DNA of 64,000 nucleotides. Source: Chloroflexota bacterium. GTDB taxonomy: Bacteria > Chloroflexota > Dehalococcoidia > Lucifugimonadales > UBA3495. Below are positions 27,598 to 36,811 of this stretch, in pieces. The stretch is taken from NCBI GenBank assembly GCA_009840165.1, contig VXOG01000028.1:91937-155936 (forward strand), written 5' to 3'. Position numbers and translations under genes: made by a program. Numbering within the stretch: position 1 is the stretch's first letter; every line of letters begins with the position of its first letter. The notes beneath the pieces are model-generated. The model was not told the DNA's origin, made no database searches, and saw nothing but the letters and a program-made list of their open reading frames with translations.

Positions 27598-29730
27598 CTA
27601 CGGATTGCCTGCCGGTGGCACAGCTTGACCGTAATAATCGTTGGTGCCCCTTTTGGTATATCGGTAGGCGTCGTTGTTTGCGCCCCAGCAGATAGCGCGG
27701 CCGTCGGTTCGGATTCCGCAAGTGTGCACTCCACCGGCCGCCACGGTAAGGAATGTTCCTGGCGGCGGGTCGGCTTGGCCGTAGTGTGTTTCAGAAACGT
27801 GACTCGTTGAAAATGCCCAATCGCTAGTGCTGGTGATCCGGATCTTGTTCGGCCCCCAGCAGGCAAGAGTATCGTCAACCTTGATGCCGCAGGCATGCGC
27901 GCTGCCGACGCTGACCGATCTGAACTTGCCCCGAGGCGGAGAGGTGTTCCCGTCCACATCGTAGCCCCAGCAGGCGACCTTTCCAGAAACCCGGATGGCG
28001 CAGGCGAGGGCACTTCCGAGGCTCACGGACTGGTACTGGCCGTCCGGGGGCGGCCGCGTGATCGCGCCGTGGCGCTGGCCCGCGAGAGACTGGTACTGGC
28101 CGTCCGGGGGCGGCACTTCCAATTCTCCAAATCCGTACTGCCAGCAAATCAGAGAATTATCGTTCCTGACGCCGCAGGCATTGTTCCCATGTACGCTGAT
28201 GTGTCGGAATGTTCCCCTCGGTGAGCGTCTCGGATTGCTGAAGCCATATCCCCAGCAACGAACCGAATCGTCGGATAGGATTCCGCAGAAGGAAGGCGGT
28301 CTGTTGTAAACCTGTCCCCCGCTTACGGAAGAAAACTCCCCGGATGGTGGTGCAATCCCGTCTTCGAGAAGGTCAGGATGCCAGCAGGACAAAGCCCCGT
28401 CCACTGTTACCGCGCAGCCGTGGGCTATGGATTTGAACGTGCCTTCCGGCGGAGTGTTGGTTTGACCCCAACAAACGATGGTGGCGGAGTCGGTCAAGGC
28501 GCATGTGTTCGCGTCGCCGGCGATGATGTCAGTGAACCCGTTGGGGACCGGTATCCCCGGCGGCGTGTCGGAGTTGGGCACGGCGTTTTTGTTCCAGCAA
28601 ATGCCAACTGGCGATTGTTCACAAAGATAATCGGCGCCGTTACTGGACATGGCGACGTAACCGGGTGCGTTGTTCTGCAATGAAGCGCTGTAACCCCAGC
28701 AAATGACGGTCCCATCCTGCCGAACAGCGCAGTTGTGGCTGATGCCGGCGCTAACGGAGCGGAACGCGCCGTTGGGCGGAGTCAGCTGTCGTTCGCTGAT
28801 GGGAGGCTCTCCTTCCCACGCCCTGAGGGAACCCCAACAAGCCAGAGAGCCATCGGTCTTGATGCCGCAAGTGTGGTCAAAACCCGCGCTGACAAGTTGG
28901 AACGGGCCGGCGGGAGGTAATGCCTGGCCTTCCTCGACAGTGGCTTGCTCCGGAACAGATGTCGTTGTGTCCTGATTCTGGACGCCGGCTGGCTTTGTCG
29001 CCGGGCCAGGGTTGCGTTCGAGCAAGTCCCCAGCCGGTTCATTGCTGCCCCAGCAGACTACGGAGCCGTCGGTTTGCACTCCACAGGTGTGGCGACTGCC
29101 GGCGCTAACGGAGCGAAATGAGCCCTCGGTAGGGCTTGACTGGCCGAATTCGTTATCTCCCCAGCAGAGCGCGGCGCCATCGTCTGTTACCCCACAGGTG
29201 TGGTAGGTTCCGGCGCTGACCGAGCGAAAGGAACCTGATCCCACGGGGGGAATATCCTGGCCTATGGGGTGCACCGGGTGGTAGAGGACGTCGGAAAACC
29301 AGCACTCTATCGTTCCGTTTTCTCGCAGCCCGCAGATATGTGACTCGCCGGAGCTGACGGCAGTGAAAGGGCCGGGGCGCCAATCGGTTGCGTAGCCGAA
29401 GGGGCTCCAGCAACCAATTTCACCGTCTTTAGTGACGGCACAGATATATACGTCACCGACGTCGACAGACTGGAATTCCGGATCGACGGAACCGCGAGTG
29501 AGAATGTCCCCAGCGAGAATGTCTCCGGATTGTCCCCAACAAGCGATCCGTTCGTCCACCCTGAGGCTGCAGGAATATGAACCGCCGGCACTGACGTCGA
29601 TGGCAGGACTGGCTGGGATAGGATGCAGTGGCGGGGGCTTAGTAGTAACCGAACCGCAAGCGACGAGTCCCACGGTCATCAACGCGACCACCAACAGCAG
29701 AAGTGCACACGGGCATCGGGGAGGGCACAT
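27598..29730 (-). CDS. RCC1-repeat (beta-propeller) lipoprotein
   Basis: N-terminal signal with lipobox LVAC (GLVACGS); many FRSVSAGxxHTCGVxxDGSVxCWG repeats. Confidence 0.85.
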   Translation of the reverse strand: MCPPRCPCALLLLVVALMTVGLVACGSVTTKPPPLHPIPASPAIDVSAGGSYSCSLRVDERIACWGQSGDILAGDILTRGSVDPEFQSVDVGDVYICAVTKDGEIGCWSPFGYATDWRPGPFTAVSSGESHICGLRENGTIECWFSDVLYHPVHPIGQDIPPVGSGSFRSVSAGTYHTCGVTDDGAALCWGDNEFGQSSPTEGSFRSVSAGSRHTCGVQTDGSVVCWGSNEPAGDLLERNPGPATKPAGVQNQDTTTSVPEQATVEEGQALPPAGPFQLVSAGFDHTCGIKTDGSLACWGSLRAWEGEPPISERQLTPPNGAFRSVSAGISHNCAVRQDGTVICWGYSASLQNNAPGYVAMSSNGADYLCEQSPVGICWNKNAVPNSDTPPGIPVPNGFTDIIAGDANTCALTDSATIVCWGQTNTPPEGTFKSIAHGCAVTVDGALSCWHPDLLEDGIAPPSGEFSSVSGGQVYNRPPSFCGILSDDSVRCWGYGFSNPRRSPRGTFRHISVHGNNACGVRNDNSLICWQYGFGELEVPPPDGQYQSLAGQRHGAITRPPPDGQYQSVSLGSALACAIRVSGKVACWGYDVDGNTSPPRGKFRSVSVGSAHACGIKVDDTLACWGPNKIRITSTSDWAFSTSHVSETHYGQADPPPGTFLTVAAGGVHTCGIRTDGRAICWGANNDAYRYTKRGTNDYYGQAVPPAGNP

Positions 29731-29742
29731 GAAATTTATCCG

Positions 29743-30048
29743 CTAAACCCTAATCCACCGAAAGGATGAATGTGGTGGTGTGCTGAGAGGGTGAGAAAGT
29801 GCTGCCGGCTTCGGGGATGATGGTTTTTGCGACATCAAACCAACCAGCCAGATGTCAATCACTAAACCGGAATTATCGGCGAGTGATCTCAGGACGTCAA
29901 TCTGGTGAAAGTAGTCAGTAACATAGGCCGGGAGACCGCTGTCATGTGCCGTTGTCCTGGGCGGTCTGTTCAAGTCTGGGAATTCGTCACGTCTTGCCTC
30001 ATCTATATCGCGACGTGAGCCATGCCTCAACATCACGGAAATGAACAA
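29743..30048 (-). CDS. Hypothetical protein (uncertain ORF)
   Basis: 101 aa ORF in an otherwise empty intergenic interval; no recognisable family. Confidence 0.2.
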   Translation of the reverse strand: MFISVMLRHGSRRDIDEARRDEFPDLNRPPRTTAHDSGLPAYVTDYFHQIDVLRSLADNSGLVIDIWLVGLMSQKPSSPKPAALSHPLSTPPHSSFRWIRV

Positions 30049-30213
30049 TTTCCTGCGTAATCACCAATACGGAGAGGCCGCTGTCGACCAACGGGCACGC
30101 CTCGCAGGAATACAACGAATATTCGATGGTGTGTAAACAACATAATTGCCAACGCCAGCGTCAATTGTGGAGCTGTGCAAACCCGTCATTGCGTGCGCAG
30201 CGTGGCAAGTTCG

Positions 30214-30242
30214 TTGACAGACCCGGCCCCAATCCTTAAACT
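30214..30242 (+). promoter_or_regulatory. Sigma70-like promoter TTGACA-17-TAAACT ahead of the DUF1501 gene
   Basis: -35 at 30214-30219, -10 at 30237-30242; overlapping inverted repeat AAACTGGC-N7-GCCAGTTT 30238-30260. Confidence 0.6.
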
Positions 30243-30304
30243 GGCACTATCAGCCAGTTTGCGCTGGCGCTTTTCGTTGTACTCATTAAGGAGGCCCTCG
30301 CAAG

Positions 30305-31435
30305 ATGACCACCACCAATAACAGCCGGTCCCTCGTGGTAATCCAGTTGGCTGGCGCGAATGACCCGCTGAACACCGTTGTCCCCTACACAGATGGACAT
30401 TATTACGACTTCCGCCCCAACGTAGGAATCCCCACTGATCAGGTGATTCCCATTGACGGGCGTCTCGCTTTCAACCCCAACATGGCGCCCATCAAGGCCC
30501 TTTGGGACGAAGGCAAAGTCGCCGTTGTCAACGGCATTGGGTATCCCAACCCGAACCGTTCGCACTTCCGCAGCATGGACATCTGGCACACCTGCGAGCC
30601 GGAAAAAATCGCCACCGAAGGTTGGCTGGGCCGCGTAATCCGCGACCTTGATCCCCAGGGACAGAACGTCATCACCGGCGTGAACTTTGGCCGCGGCCTG
30701 CCCAGGTCCATGGGCGCGCCGGGCGTTCCGGTAGCGTCGGTAGGCAATCTGGAAACCTACGGCCTGTTCCCCGACGTTGAAGAGGAGCGCATTCGCGGCC
30801 TCTGCCTCGACGCTTTCGGAAAGATGTACGGCGGCACGATCCAGGACGCTGTGATGGACTACCTGGGCCAGACCGGACGCGACGCGCTCAAAGGCGCGGA
30901 CATCCTTCGCACCGCTCCCGAGAGCTATTCTTCCACCGTCGAATACGCCGACAACCCCATCGCCCAGGCCCTCAAGAACGCCGCCCAGGTGATGACCGCC
31001 GACCTCGGCACCCGCATCTACTACACCCAGCACGGCAGTTTCGACACCCACGGCGACGAGGTGAAGGTTCACGGTGGCCTATGGAACCAGGTTGCCGGCG
31101 CAGTCAGCGACTTCATGGCTGACCTGGATGAGCACGGCAAGGCCGACGATGCCATCGTCCTCATCTGGACCGAGTTCGGTCGCCGCATCCGCGACAACGG
31201 TTCCGGAACCGACCACGGGTCGGGCGGAACCGCTTTCATCATCGGAAACCAGGTGAATGGCGGCTTCTACGGTGAATACCCGTCGCTGGCGGAACGCGAC
31301 CAGCTGGACGGCGATCTGCACTTCAACAACGACTTCCGCTCCACCTATTCCACCATTGCCGATAAATGGCTCGGCCTGGACGCCGCGCCCATCGTCAATG
31401 GTCAGTTCGAGCAGTGGGACTTCATCCGTAACTAG
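30305..31435 (+). CDS. DUF1501 domain-containing protein
   Basis: LVVIQLAGANDPLNTVVPYTDGHYYDFRP, NPNRSHFRSMDIWHT, YYTQHGSFDTHGDE, WTEFGRRIRDNGSGTDHGSG. Confidence 0.9.
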   Translation: MTTTNNSRSLVVIQLAGANDPLNTVVPYTDGHYYDFRPNVGIPTDQVIPIDGRLAFNPNMAPIKALWDEGKVAVVNGIGYPNPNRSHFRSMDIWHTCEPEKIATEGWLGRVIRDLDPQGQNVITGVNFGRGLPRSMGAPGVPVASVGNLETYGLFPDVEEERIRGLCLDAFGKMYGGTIQDAVMDYLGQTGRDALKGADILRTAPESYSSTVEYADNPIAQALKNAAQVMTADLGTRIYYTQHGSFDTHGDEVKVHGGLWNQVAGAVSDFMADLDEHGKADDAIVLIWTEFGRRIRDNGSGTDHGSGGTAFIIGNQVNGGFYGEYPSLAERDQLDGDLHFNNDFRSTYSTIADKWLGLDAAPIVNGQFEQWDFIRN

Positions 31436-31485
31436 GTTCCCACGCGGATCGTCAAGTCAAGCAAGCGAAATTCTAGGAGGCAATT

Positions 31486-32901
31486 ATGAGCAATGCCGAC
31501 GTTGCCTTGATGGCTCACCTGATGCGGCGGGCCGGATTCGGCGCCAGCCGAGATGAACTGGAACAAAAGGTGGCCCAGGGCTACGAAGCCGTGGTGGAGG
31601 ACCTGCTGCAACCCGGCAGCGCCAATGCCATGCCCGATGACGTGATCCGTCGCTACCATTCGGAAATGGGCGAGATGCGCGAGCTGAACAGCGCCGGAGC
31701 CTACTGGATGTATCGGATGGTCACCACCGACAACCAGTTGGAGGAGAAACTTGCCCTGTTCTGGCACGGTTTGTTCGCCACCGGCTACGCGAAGCTGAAC
31801 CAGGCGAGCGCGCTGACCAACCAGATCAACACATTCCGTCGGAACGCCCTGGGTTCCTTCCGTACCATTCTGGTGGAACTGTCCAAGGACCCGGCCATGA
31901 TCATCTGGCTGGACAACCACGACAACCACAAGGACGACATCAACGAGAACTACGGTCGTGAGTTGCTGGAACTATTCTCCATGGGCATCGGCAACTACAC
32001 CGAGGACGATGTCAAGGAATGCGCCCGGGCTTTCACCGGATGGACGCTGGGCAACGCTGAATACATGTCCACCCGCGCCAGCCGTGATTCCATCTGGCCG
32101 TACAGCCGTATCAACTGGCACTTCAACTACCGCGAATACGATCACGACGACGGCGAAAAGACGTTCCTGGGCCGCACCGGGAATTTCAACGGCGATGACA
32201 TCATTGACATCATCGTGCAACAGGAAGCCACGGCGCGCTTCATCAGCACTCGCCTGTTCCAATACTTCGCCGCCGACGAGGTTGATGAATCGGGAGAGGC
32301 CGTTATCGAAGAGATGGTTCAGTCCTACTTCGCTTCGGACTATGAAATCCGCTCAGTCCTGCGCACGCTGTTCAACTCGGACTACTTCAAGTCGGAGGAT
32401 GCCAGGTTCGCTCGCGTGAAGGGACCGGTGGAGCTCGTGGTAGGCGCGGTGAGAATGGCCGGCACTTACCAGCAGCCGACATTTGGCGCTGACCAACTGG
32501 CCCGCCAAACCATGTACATGGGTCAGGGCATCTTCCAGCCGCCCAGCGTGGAAGGTTGGCACGAGGGAGCCGAGTGGATCGACAGCGGCGCCCTGGTGGA
32601 AAGGGTCAACTTCGTAGGTCAGGAACTGGGCGATCCTTCGCACCCTGGAGTCAAATCCATCATTGACCGGCTGGCCCAGCATGGGAACGGTCTGCTCTCC
32701 CCTGAAGAACAGGTGGCAGGGTGCGCCGATCTCATCGGCCCGCTGGAACTCTCGGAAGCGACCAGCCTGTCCATCAACCAGTTCGCCAGCCAGCAGGGCG
32801 ATGCCGACCTGCGTGAAGGCACTCGCAGCGAAGCCGACGACCAGCGTATCGCCAACCTGCTGCGCCTGCTGACGGCAACGCGGGAGTACCAGTTGGCTTA
32901 G
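31486..32901 (+). CDS. DUF1800 domain-containing protein
   Basis: LMRRAGFGASRDEL, NENYGRELLELFSMGIGNYTEDDVKECARAFTGW, QPPSVEGWHEGAEWI. Confidence 0.93.
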   Translation: MSNADVALMAHLMRRAGFGASRDELEQKVAQGYEAVVEDLLQPGSANAMPDDVIRRYHSEMGEMRELNSAGAYWMYRMVTTDNQLEEKLALFWHGLFATGYAKLNQASALTNQINTFRRNALGSFRTILVELSKDPAMIIWLDNHDNHKDDINENYGRELLELFSMGIGNYTEDDVKECARAFTGWTLGNAEYMSTRASRDSIWPYSRINWHFNYREYDHDDGEKTFLGRTGNFNGDDIIDIIVQQEATARFISTRLFQYFAADEVDESGEAVIEEMVQSYFASDYEIRSVLRTLFNSDYFKSEDARFARVKGPVELVVGAVRMAGTYQQPTFGADQLARQTMYMGQGIFQPPSVEGWHEGAEWIDSGALVERVNFVGQELGDPSHPGVKSIIDRLAQHGNGLLSPEEQVAGCADLIGPLELSEATSLSINQFASQQGDADLREGTRSEADDQRIANLLRLLTATREYQLA

Positions 32902-32934
32902 CACAGCTGAGCAATCCAGACGGCACCGGACGAT

Positions 32935-32962
32935 GTAGGGGCGAATGATCATTCGCCCCTAC
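32935..32962. repeat. Palindromic repeat, GTAGGGGCGAAT family
   Basis: GTAGGGGCGAATGATCATTCGCCCCTAC, inside the DUF1800-NHL intergenic gap. Confidence 0.9.
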
Positions 32963-32982
32963 GCAAAACAGGAGAGGCTGCA

Positions 32983-34017
32983 ATGACTACCGCAACTGCG
33001 GTAAGTGCCGGACCGATGGAGTACGTGAAGACCATCGGCCTCACCACCAACCAGAGCGGTCGGGGTTTCATCAACCCCTACGACTGCGGTTTCACCAACG
33101 ACGGGCGAATCCTGGTACTCAACCACGCCGACGCCGCCCGCGCCGCGCTCATCCGTATCGGTGTCCTCAATTGGGACGAGGATTACCTGGGCGAGTACAG
33201 CAAGGGCACTGGCCGGGGCGAGGGTCAGTGGATGCTACCCATCGGCATGGCCATCAGCGCCGACCAGCGCGTCCACATCACCGACGAGCATCTGCATCGC
33301 GTTACGGTACTCGATACTAGTGGGGAATTCATCCGCATGTGGGGCGAGCAGGGTGATGCTTTAGGACAACTCAACGGCCCCTCGGGAATTTCCGTTGCTC
33401 CTGATGGCACTGTGTACGTAGCCGAACAGCATAACCACCGTGTTCAGGTTTTCACGCCGGAGGGCGATCCGGTCGCGCAATGGGGCGAACCCGGCGACGG
33501 CCCGGGCCAGTTCAATATGCCTTGGGGCATCGGGCTGGACACCGACGGCAACGTATTCGTCGCCGACTGGCGCAACGACCGCATTCAGAAATTCACCGCA
33601 GACGGACAGCACCTGGCGACCTACGGCTCTTCCGGCTCAGGAGACGGAGAATTCAGCCGGCCATCGGGCGTTTGCGTCGATTCGGACGGGTACATCTATG
33701 TCTCCGACTGGGGCAACGAGCGGGTGCAGCTTTTGGACCCGGAAGGCAACTTCGTCCAAACTCTACGAGGGCAGGCTACCCTGTCCAAGTGGGCCCAGGA
33801 TTTCATGTCAGTGAACCCCGACGAATACAACACGCGGCAGATTGCCAACCTGGTTCCCGACCTGCCAGACCACCTCGATACCCCTTATCTCATCTCTGCC
33901 CAGACCGAACCGTACTTCTGGGGCCCGGTGTCCATCCGCCTGGACCCTGAAGGGCGCTTGTTCGTGGTGGAAGCGAACCGGCACCGCATCCAGGTGTACC
34001 AACGCCGCAAGGACTGA
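32983..34017 (+). CDS. NHL-repeat beta-propeller protein
   Basis: Repeated GxxGQLNGPSGISVAPDGTVYVAEQHNHRVQVF / GQFNMPWGIGLDTDGNVFVADWRNDRIQKF / GEFSRPSGVCVDSDGYIYVSDWGNERVQLL. Confidence 0.93.
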   Translation: MTTATAVSAGPMEYVKTIGLTTNQSGRGFINPYDCGFTNDGRILVLNHADAARAALIRIGVLNWDEDYLGEYSKGTGRGEGQWMLPIGMAISADQRVHITDEHLHRVTVLDTSGEFIRMWGEQGDALGQLNGPSGISVAPDGTVYVAEQHNHRVQVFTPEGDPVAQWGEPGDGPGQFNMPWGIGLDTDGNVFVADWRNDRIQKFTADGQHLATYGSSGSGDGEFSRPSGVCVDSDGYIYVSDWGNERVQLLDPEGNFVQTLRGQATLSKWAQDFMSVNPDEYNTRQIANLVPDLPDHLDTPYLISAQTEPYFWGPVSIRLDPEGRLFVVEANRHRIQVYQRRKD

Positions 34018-34024
34018 TCGAGAG

Positions 34025-35458
34025 TTGGCAAACAGCGACATCCTTACCGAGATAAGAGCGGTCGTTGGCGGTGATTATGTAATTGATCACCGTGAGGACC
34101 TGCTGGTGTACGAATACGACGGGTCAGTTGACCGCTCGATGCCTCGAGCGGTCGTTCTGCCGGCGAACACCGGGGAGGTAAGCCAGGTGATGGCTCTGGC
34201 CTACGAGGCCGGCATCACGGTTGTCGGCCGAGGCAGCGGCACCGGCCTCAGCGGCGGCGCCATCACGCCGCCCGATGGCCTCCAGATAGCCTTTCCTCGG
34301 ATGAATCGAATCCTGGAAGTGGATACGACCAACCGCACTGCATTGGTGGAGCCGGGGGTAATCAACCTGGACCTGGACAACCACGTCCGCCAATTCGGCA
34401 TGAGATACGCTCCGGATCCGTCCAGCCAACGCGCCTGTAGCCTGGGCGGAAACATTGCGGAGAACGCCGGCGGTCCGCATTGCCTGGCCTACGGCGCGAC
34501 CACCAACCATGTTGTCGGCATGGAGGTGGTGCTTGAGGATGGCGAAGTAGTCTATCTAGGCAGTCAAGCTCGGGAAGCAGCCGGATATGACTTGCGCGGG
34601 GCGTTCGTGGGTTCCGAAGGAACCTTTGGCATCGCCACGAAAATACTGGTGCGGTTGCTGCCCGCGCCCGAATCGGTTCGCACCTTCCTGGGAATATTCC
34701 CCGACATAGACTCCGCCTGTACTGCGGTATCCGCGGTAATTGGTTACGGAATCGTACCGGCTGCCCTGGAAATGATTGACGCTCTGAGCATCCGCGCCGT
34801 CCAGAACGTCACCGATGCCGGCTACCCCAACGACGCCGGAGCGGTGCTGCTGATTGAACTGGAGGGTCTGCGCGAGGAGGTGGAGGAAGTTACTCAGGAC
34901 GTGGAATCCGCGCTTTGGGATACCGGCGCTGCCGACGTGCGGATAGCCGAGGATGACGCGGAGCGGGAGCGGTTGTGGGTTGGTCGTAAGACTGCTTTCG
35001 GCGCGTTCGGCACTATCGCTCCAAACTATTATCTGGTGGACGGCGTCGTACCGCGAACCCGATTGACTCAGATGTTGCGCAAAGTCAACGAGGTCAGCGA
35101 ACGCTACGGCATCACCATCGCCAATGTCTTTCACGCCGGCGATGGCAATCTTCACCCATGTATGCTGTTTGACGCTCGCGAGCCTGGGGTCATGGACAGC
35201 GCAATGGCCGCTGCCGCGGAACTGATGGAAGAATGTGCGGCGCTGGGTGGCACACTGAGCGGCGAGCACGGCATCGGTCTGGAAAAGAAGGAATTCATGC
35301 CGCTGGTGTACGCCAACGATGACATGGTGGCGATGCAGAGAGTGCGGGAGGCTTTCGCTCCGCAAAATCGCCTGAATCCGGGAAAGATCTTCCCCGACGG
35401 AAGCTATTATCGCCCGGCGCCACACCCTGCGGCGCACACCGCCGGCCTGTACGCGTGA
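34025..35458 (+). CDS. glcD: Glycolate oxidase subunit GlcD-like (FAD-linked oxidase)
   Basis: VVGRGSGTGLSGGA, NIAENAGGPHCLAYGATTNHVVGMEVVL, FHAGDGNLHP, SGEHGIGLEKKEFM; in-frame TTG start at 34025. Confidence 0.92.
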   Translation: MANSDILTEIRAVVGGDYVIDHREDLLVYEYDGSVDRSMPRAVVLPANTGEVSQVMALAYEAGITVVGRGSGTGLSGGAITPPDGLQIAFPRMNRILEVDTTNRTALVEPGVINLDLDNHVRQFGMRYAPDPSSQRACSLGGNIAENAGGPHCLAYGATTNHVVGMEVVLEDGEVVYLGSQAREAAGYDLRGAFVGSEGTFGIATKILVRLLPAPESVRTFLGIFPDIDSACTAVSAVIGYGIVPAALEMIDALSIRAVQNVTDAGYPNDAGAVLLIELEGLREEVEEVTQDVESALWDTGAADVRIAEDDAERERLWVGRKTAFGAFGTIAPNYYLVDGVVPRTRLTQMLRKVNEVSERYGITIANVFHAGDGNLHPCMLFDAREPGVMDSAMAAAAELMEECAALGGTLSGEHGIGLEKKEFMPLVYANDDMVAMQRVREAFAPQNRLNPGKIFPDGSYYRPAPHPAAHTAGLYA

Positions 35459-35461
35459 TGC

Positions 35462-36811
35462 ATGACGGCACTGCCTGATCTCGGTCGGGATATTTCCGCC
35501 CAACTTGCGGCCCTTATCGGCCAAAACCGTGTGGTTAGCGATAGCCGCGTGTCAGATTACTCCATTGGGCCATTCGTTCCTTCAGCAATCGCGTACCCGT
35601 CAGAAATCGAAGAGGTCTCCGCGGTGTTGGCATGGGCACACCGTAACGACATCGCGGTTTATCCCAGCGGGGGCCGGACGCTCAGCAGTCTGGGGAACAC
35701 GCCGAGTCGTCCCGGGATTGCGCTGGACATGACTCGTCTGAATAGTATGATCGACTTTCAGCCGGCGGACCTCACCGTGCGCGTCCAGGCCGGCATGACT
35801 ATCAGCCAGCTCGATTCCACGTTGAGCCGGGACGGAAAGTATGTCCCGCTCGCTCCGCCTCTGGCGCATCGAGCCACCATTGGCGGCACATTGGCTACCG
35901 GCGTCAGCGGGCCAATGCGCTTTGCTTACGGGTTGCCCAGGGATTGGCTCATCGGGATCAGCGTCGTCGGAGCCGACGGAACCATGAGCAAGGCCGGCGG
36001 ACAGGTAGTCAAAAACGTAACGGGCTATGACCTGAACCGCCTGTACACCGGCTCCCTGGGCACGTTGGCCGTGATCACAGAAGCCACTTTCAAGATTACG
36101 CCGGCGCCGACGGCATGGGCAGCGACAATCGCCACGTTCCAAAACAATTCGGGTGTGGTGGCGGCGTGCCGAAACCTACTGTCTCAGCATATCGCTCCGC
36201 AGGGCCTGCACGTCCTGAGTTCGGCGGCAGCCCGAAGGATACAAAATTCCGACCTGCCCAGCGGGTCCGGGCCAATGGCGATTGCCCTGATCGCCGGCAG
36301 GCCGGCGTCAGTGAAGCGTAGGGTGGAAGATACGGTCTCGGCTTGGCGGGACACTGACACCACATTCCAGGTCGCCGGGCAAGAGGCCGTCGAACTGGTC
36401 GAAAAATTAGCGGACTTTCCGGTCAACCCTGCTGATCCACCGTCCGTATGCGTTCGACTGAATGCGCCGCCCGATGCTTTGGAAAAACTCTTGGCGTTGG
36501 ATGAGCAGGACATCGGTGTAGAAGTCCCGGGCGTAGTCGCCGACGCCGGCTTCGGCGGAGGCCGAGTGATGTGGTGGCGCGATATTTCCAGCGAAGACTC
36601 CGTTCGCGTCGCCGAACGCCTCCGGCAGATTCAATCCACAGCGGTGAGCTTGGGCGGCGACGCCATCGTAGAGACCTGCCCGCAGGCGGTAAGAGAGCTG
36701 ATCGACGTTTGGGGACCGGCGCCGTCGGGAATGGAAATTATGCGTCGGATCAAGCGCCAATTTGACCCCAAGAATCTGCTAAACCCCGGACGCTTTATCG
36801 GAGGACTGTAA
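35462..36811 (+). CDS. glcE: Glycolate oxidase subunit GlcE-like (FAD-binding)
   Basis: YPSGGRTLSSLGNTPSRPGIALDMTRLN, GGTLATGVSGPMRFAYGLPRDWLIGISVVGADG; position between glcD and glcF. Confidence 0.88.
   Translation: MTALPDLGRDISAQLAALIGQNRVVSDSRVSDYSIGPFVPSAIAYPSEIEEVSAVLAWAHRNDIAVYPSGGRTLSSLGNTPSRPGIALDMTRLNSMIDFQPADLTVRVQAGMTISQLDSTLSRDGKYVPLAPPLAHRATIGGTLATGVSGPMRFAYGLPRDWLIGISVVGADGTMSKAGGQVVKNVTGYDLNRLYTGSLGTLAVITEATFKITPAPTAWAATIATFQNNSGVVAACRNLLSQHIAPQGLHVLSSAAARRIQNSDLPSGSGPMAIALIAGRPASVKRRVEDTVSAWRDTDTTFQVAGQEAVELVEKLADFPVNPADPPSVCVRLNAPPDALEKLLALDEQDIGVEVPGVVADAGFGGGRVMWWRDISSEDSVRVAERLRQIQSTAVSLGGDAIVETCPQAVRELIDVWGPAPSGMEIMRRIKRQFDPKNLLNPGRFIGGL

Noticed and set aside
27501-28013. 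170 aa minus ORF overlapping the RCC1 gene
   Set aside because: Out of frame with the RCC1 lipoprotein, whose repeats define the coding frame; no domain.
34556-35524. 322 aa minus-strand ORF
   Set aside because: Antisense to glcD; no domain.
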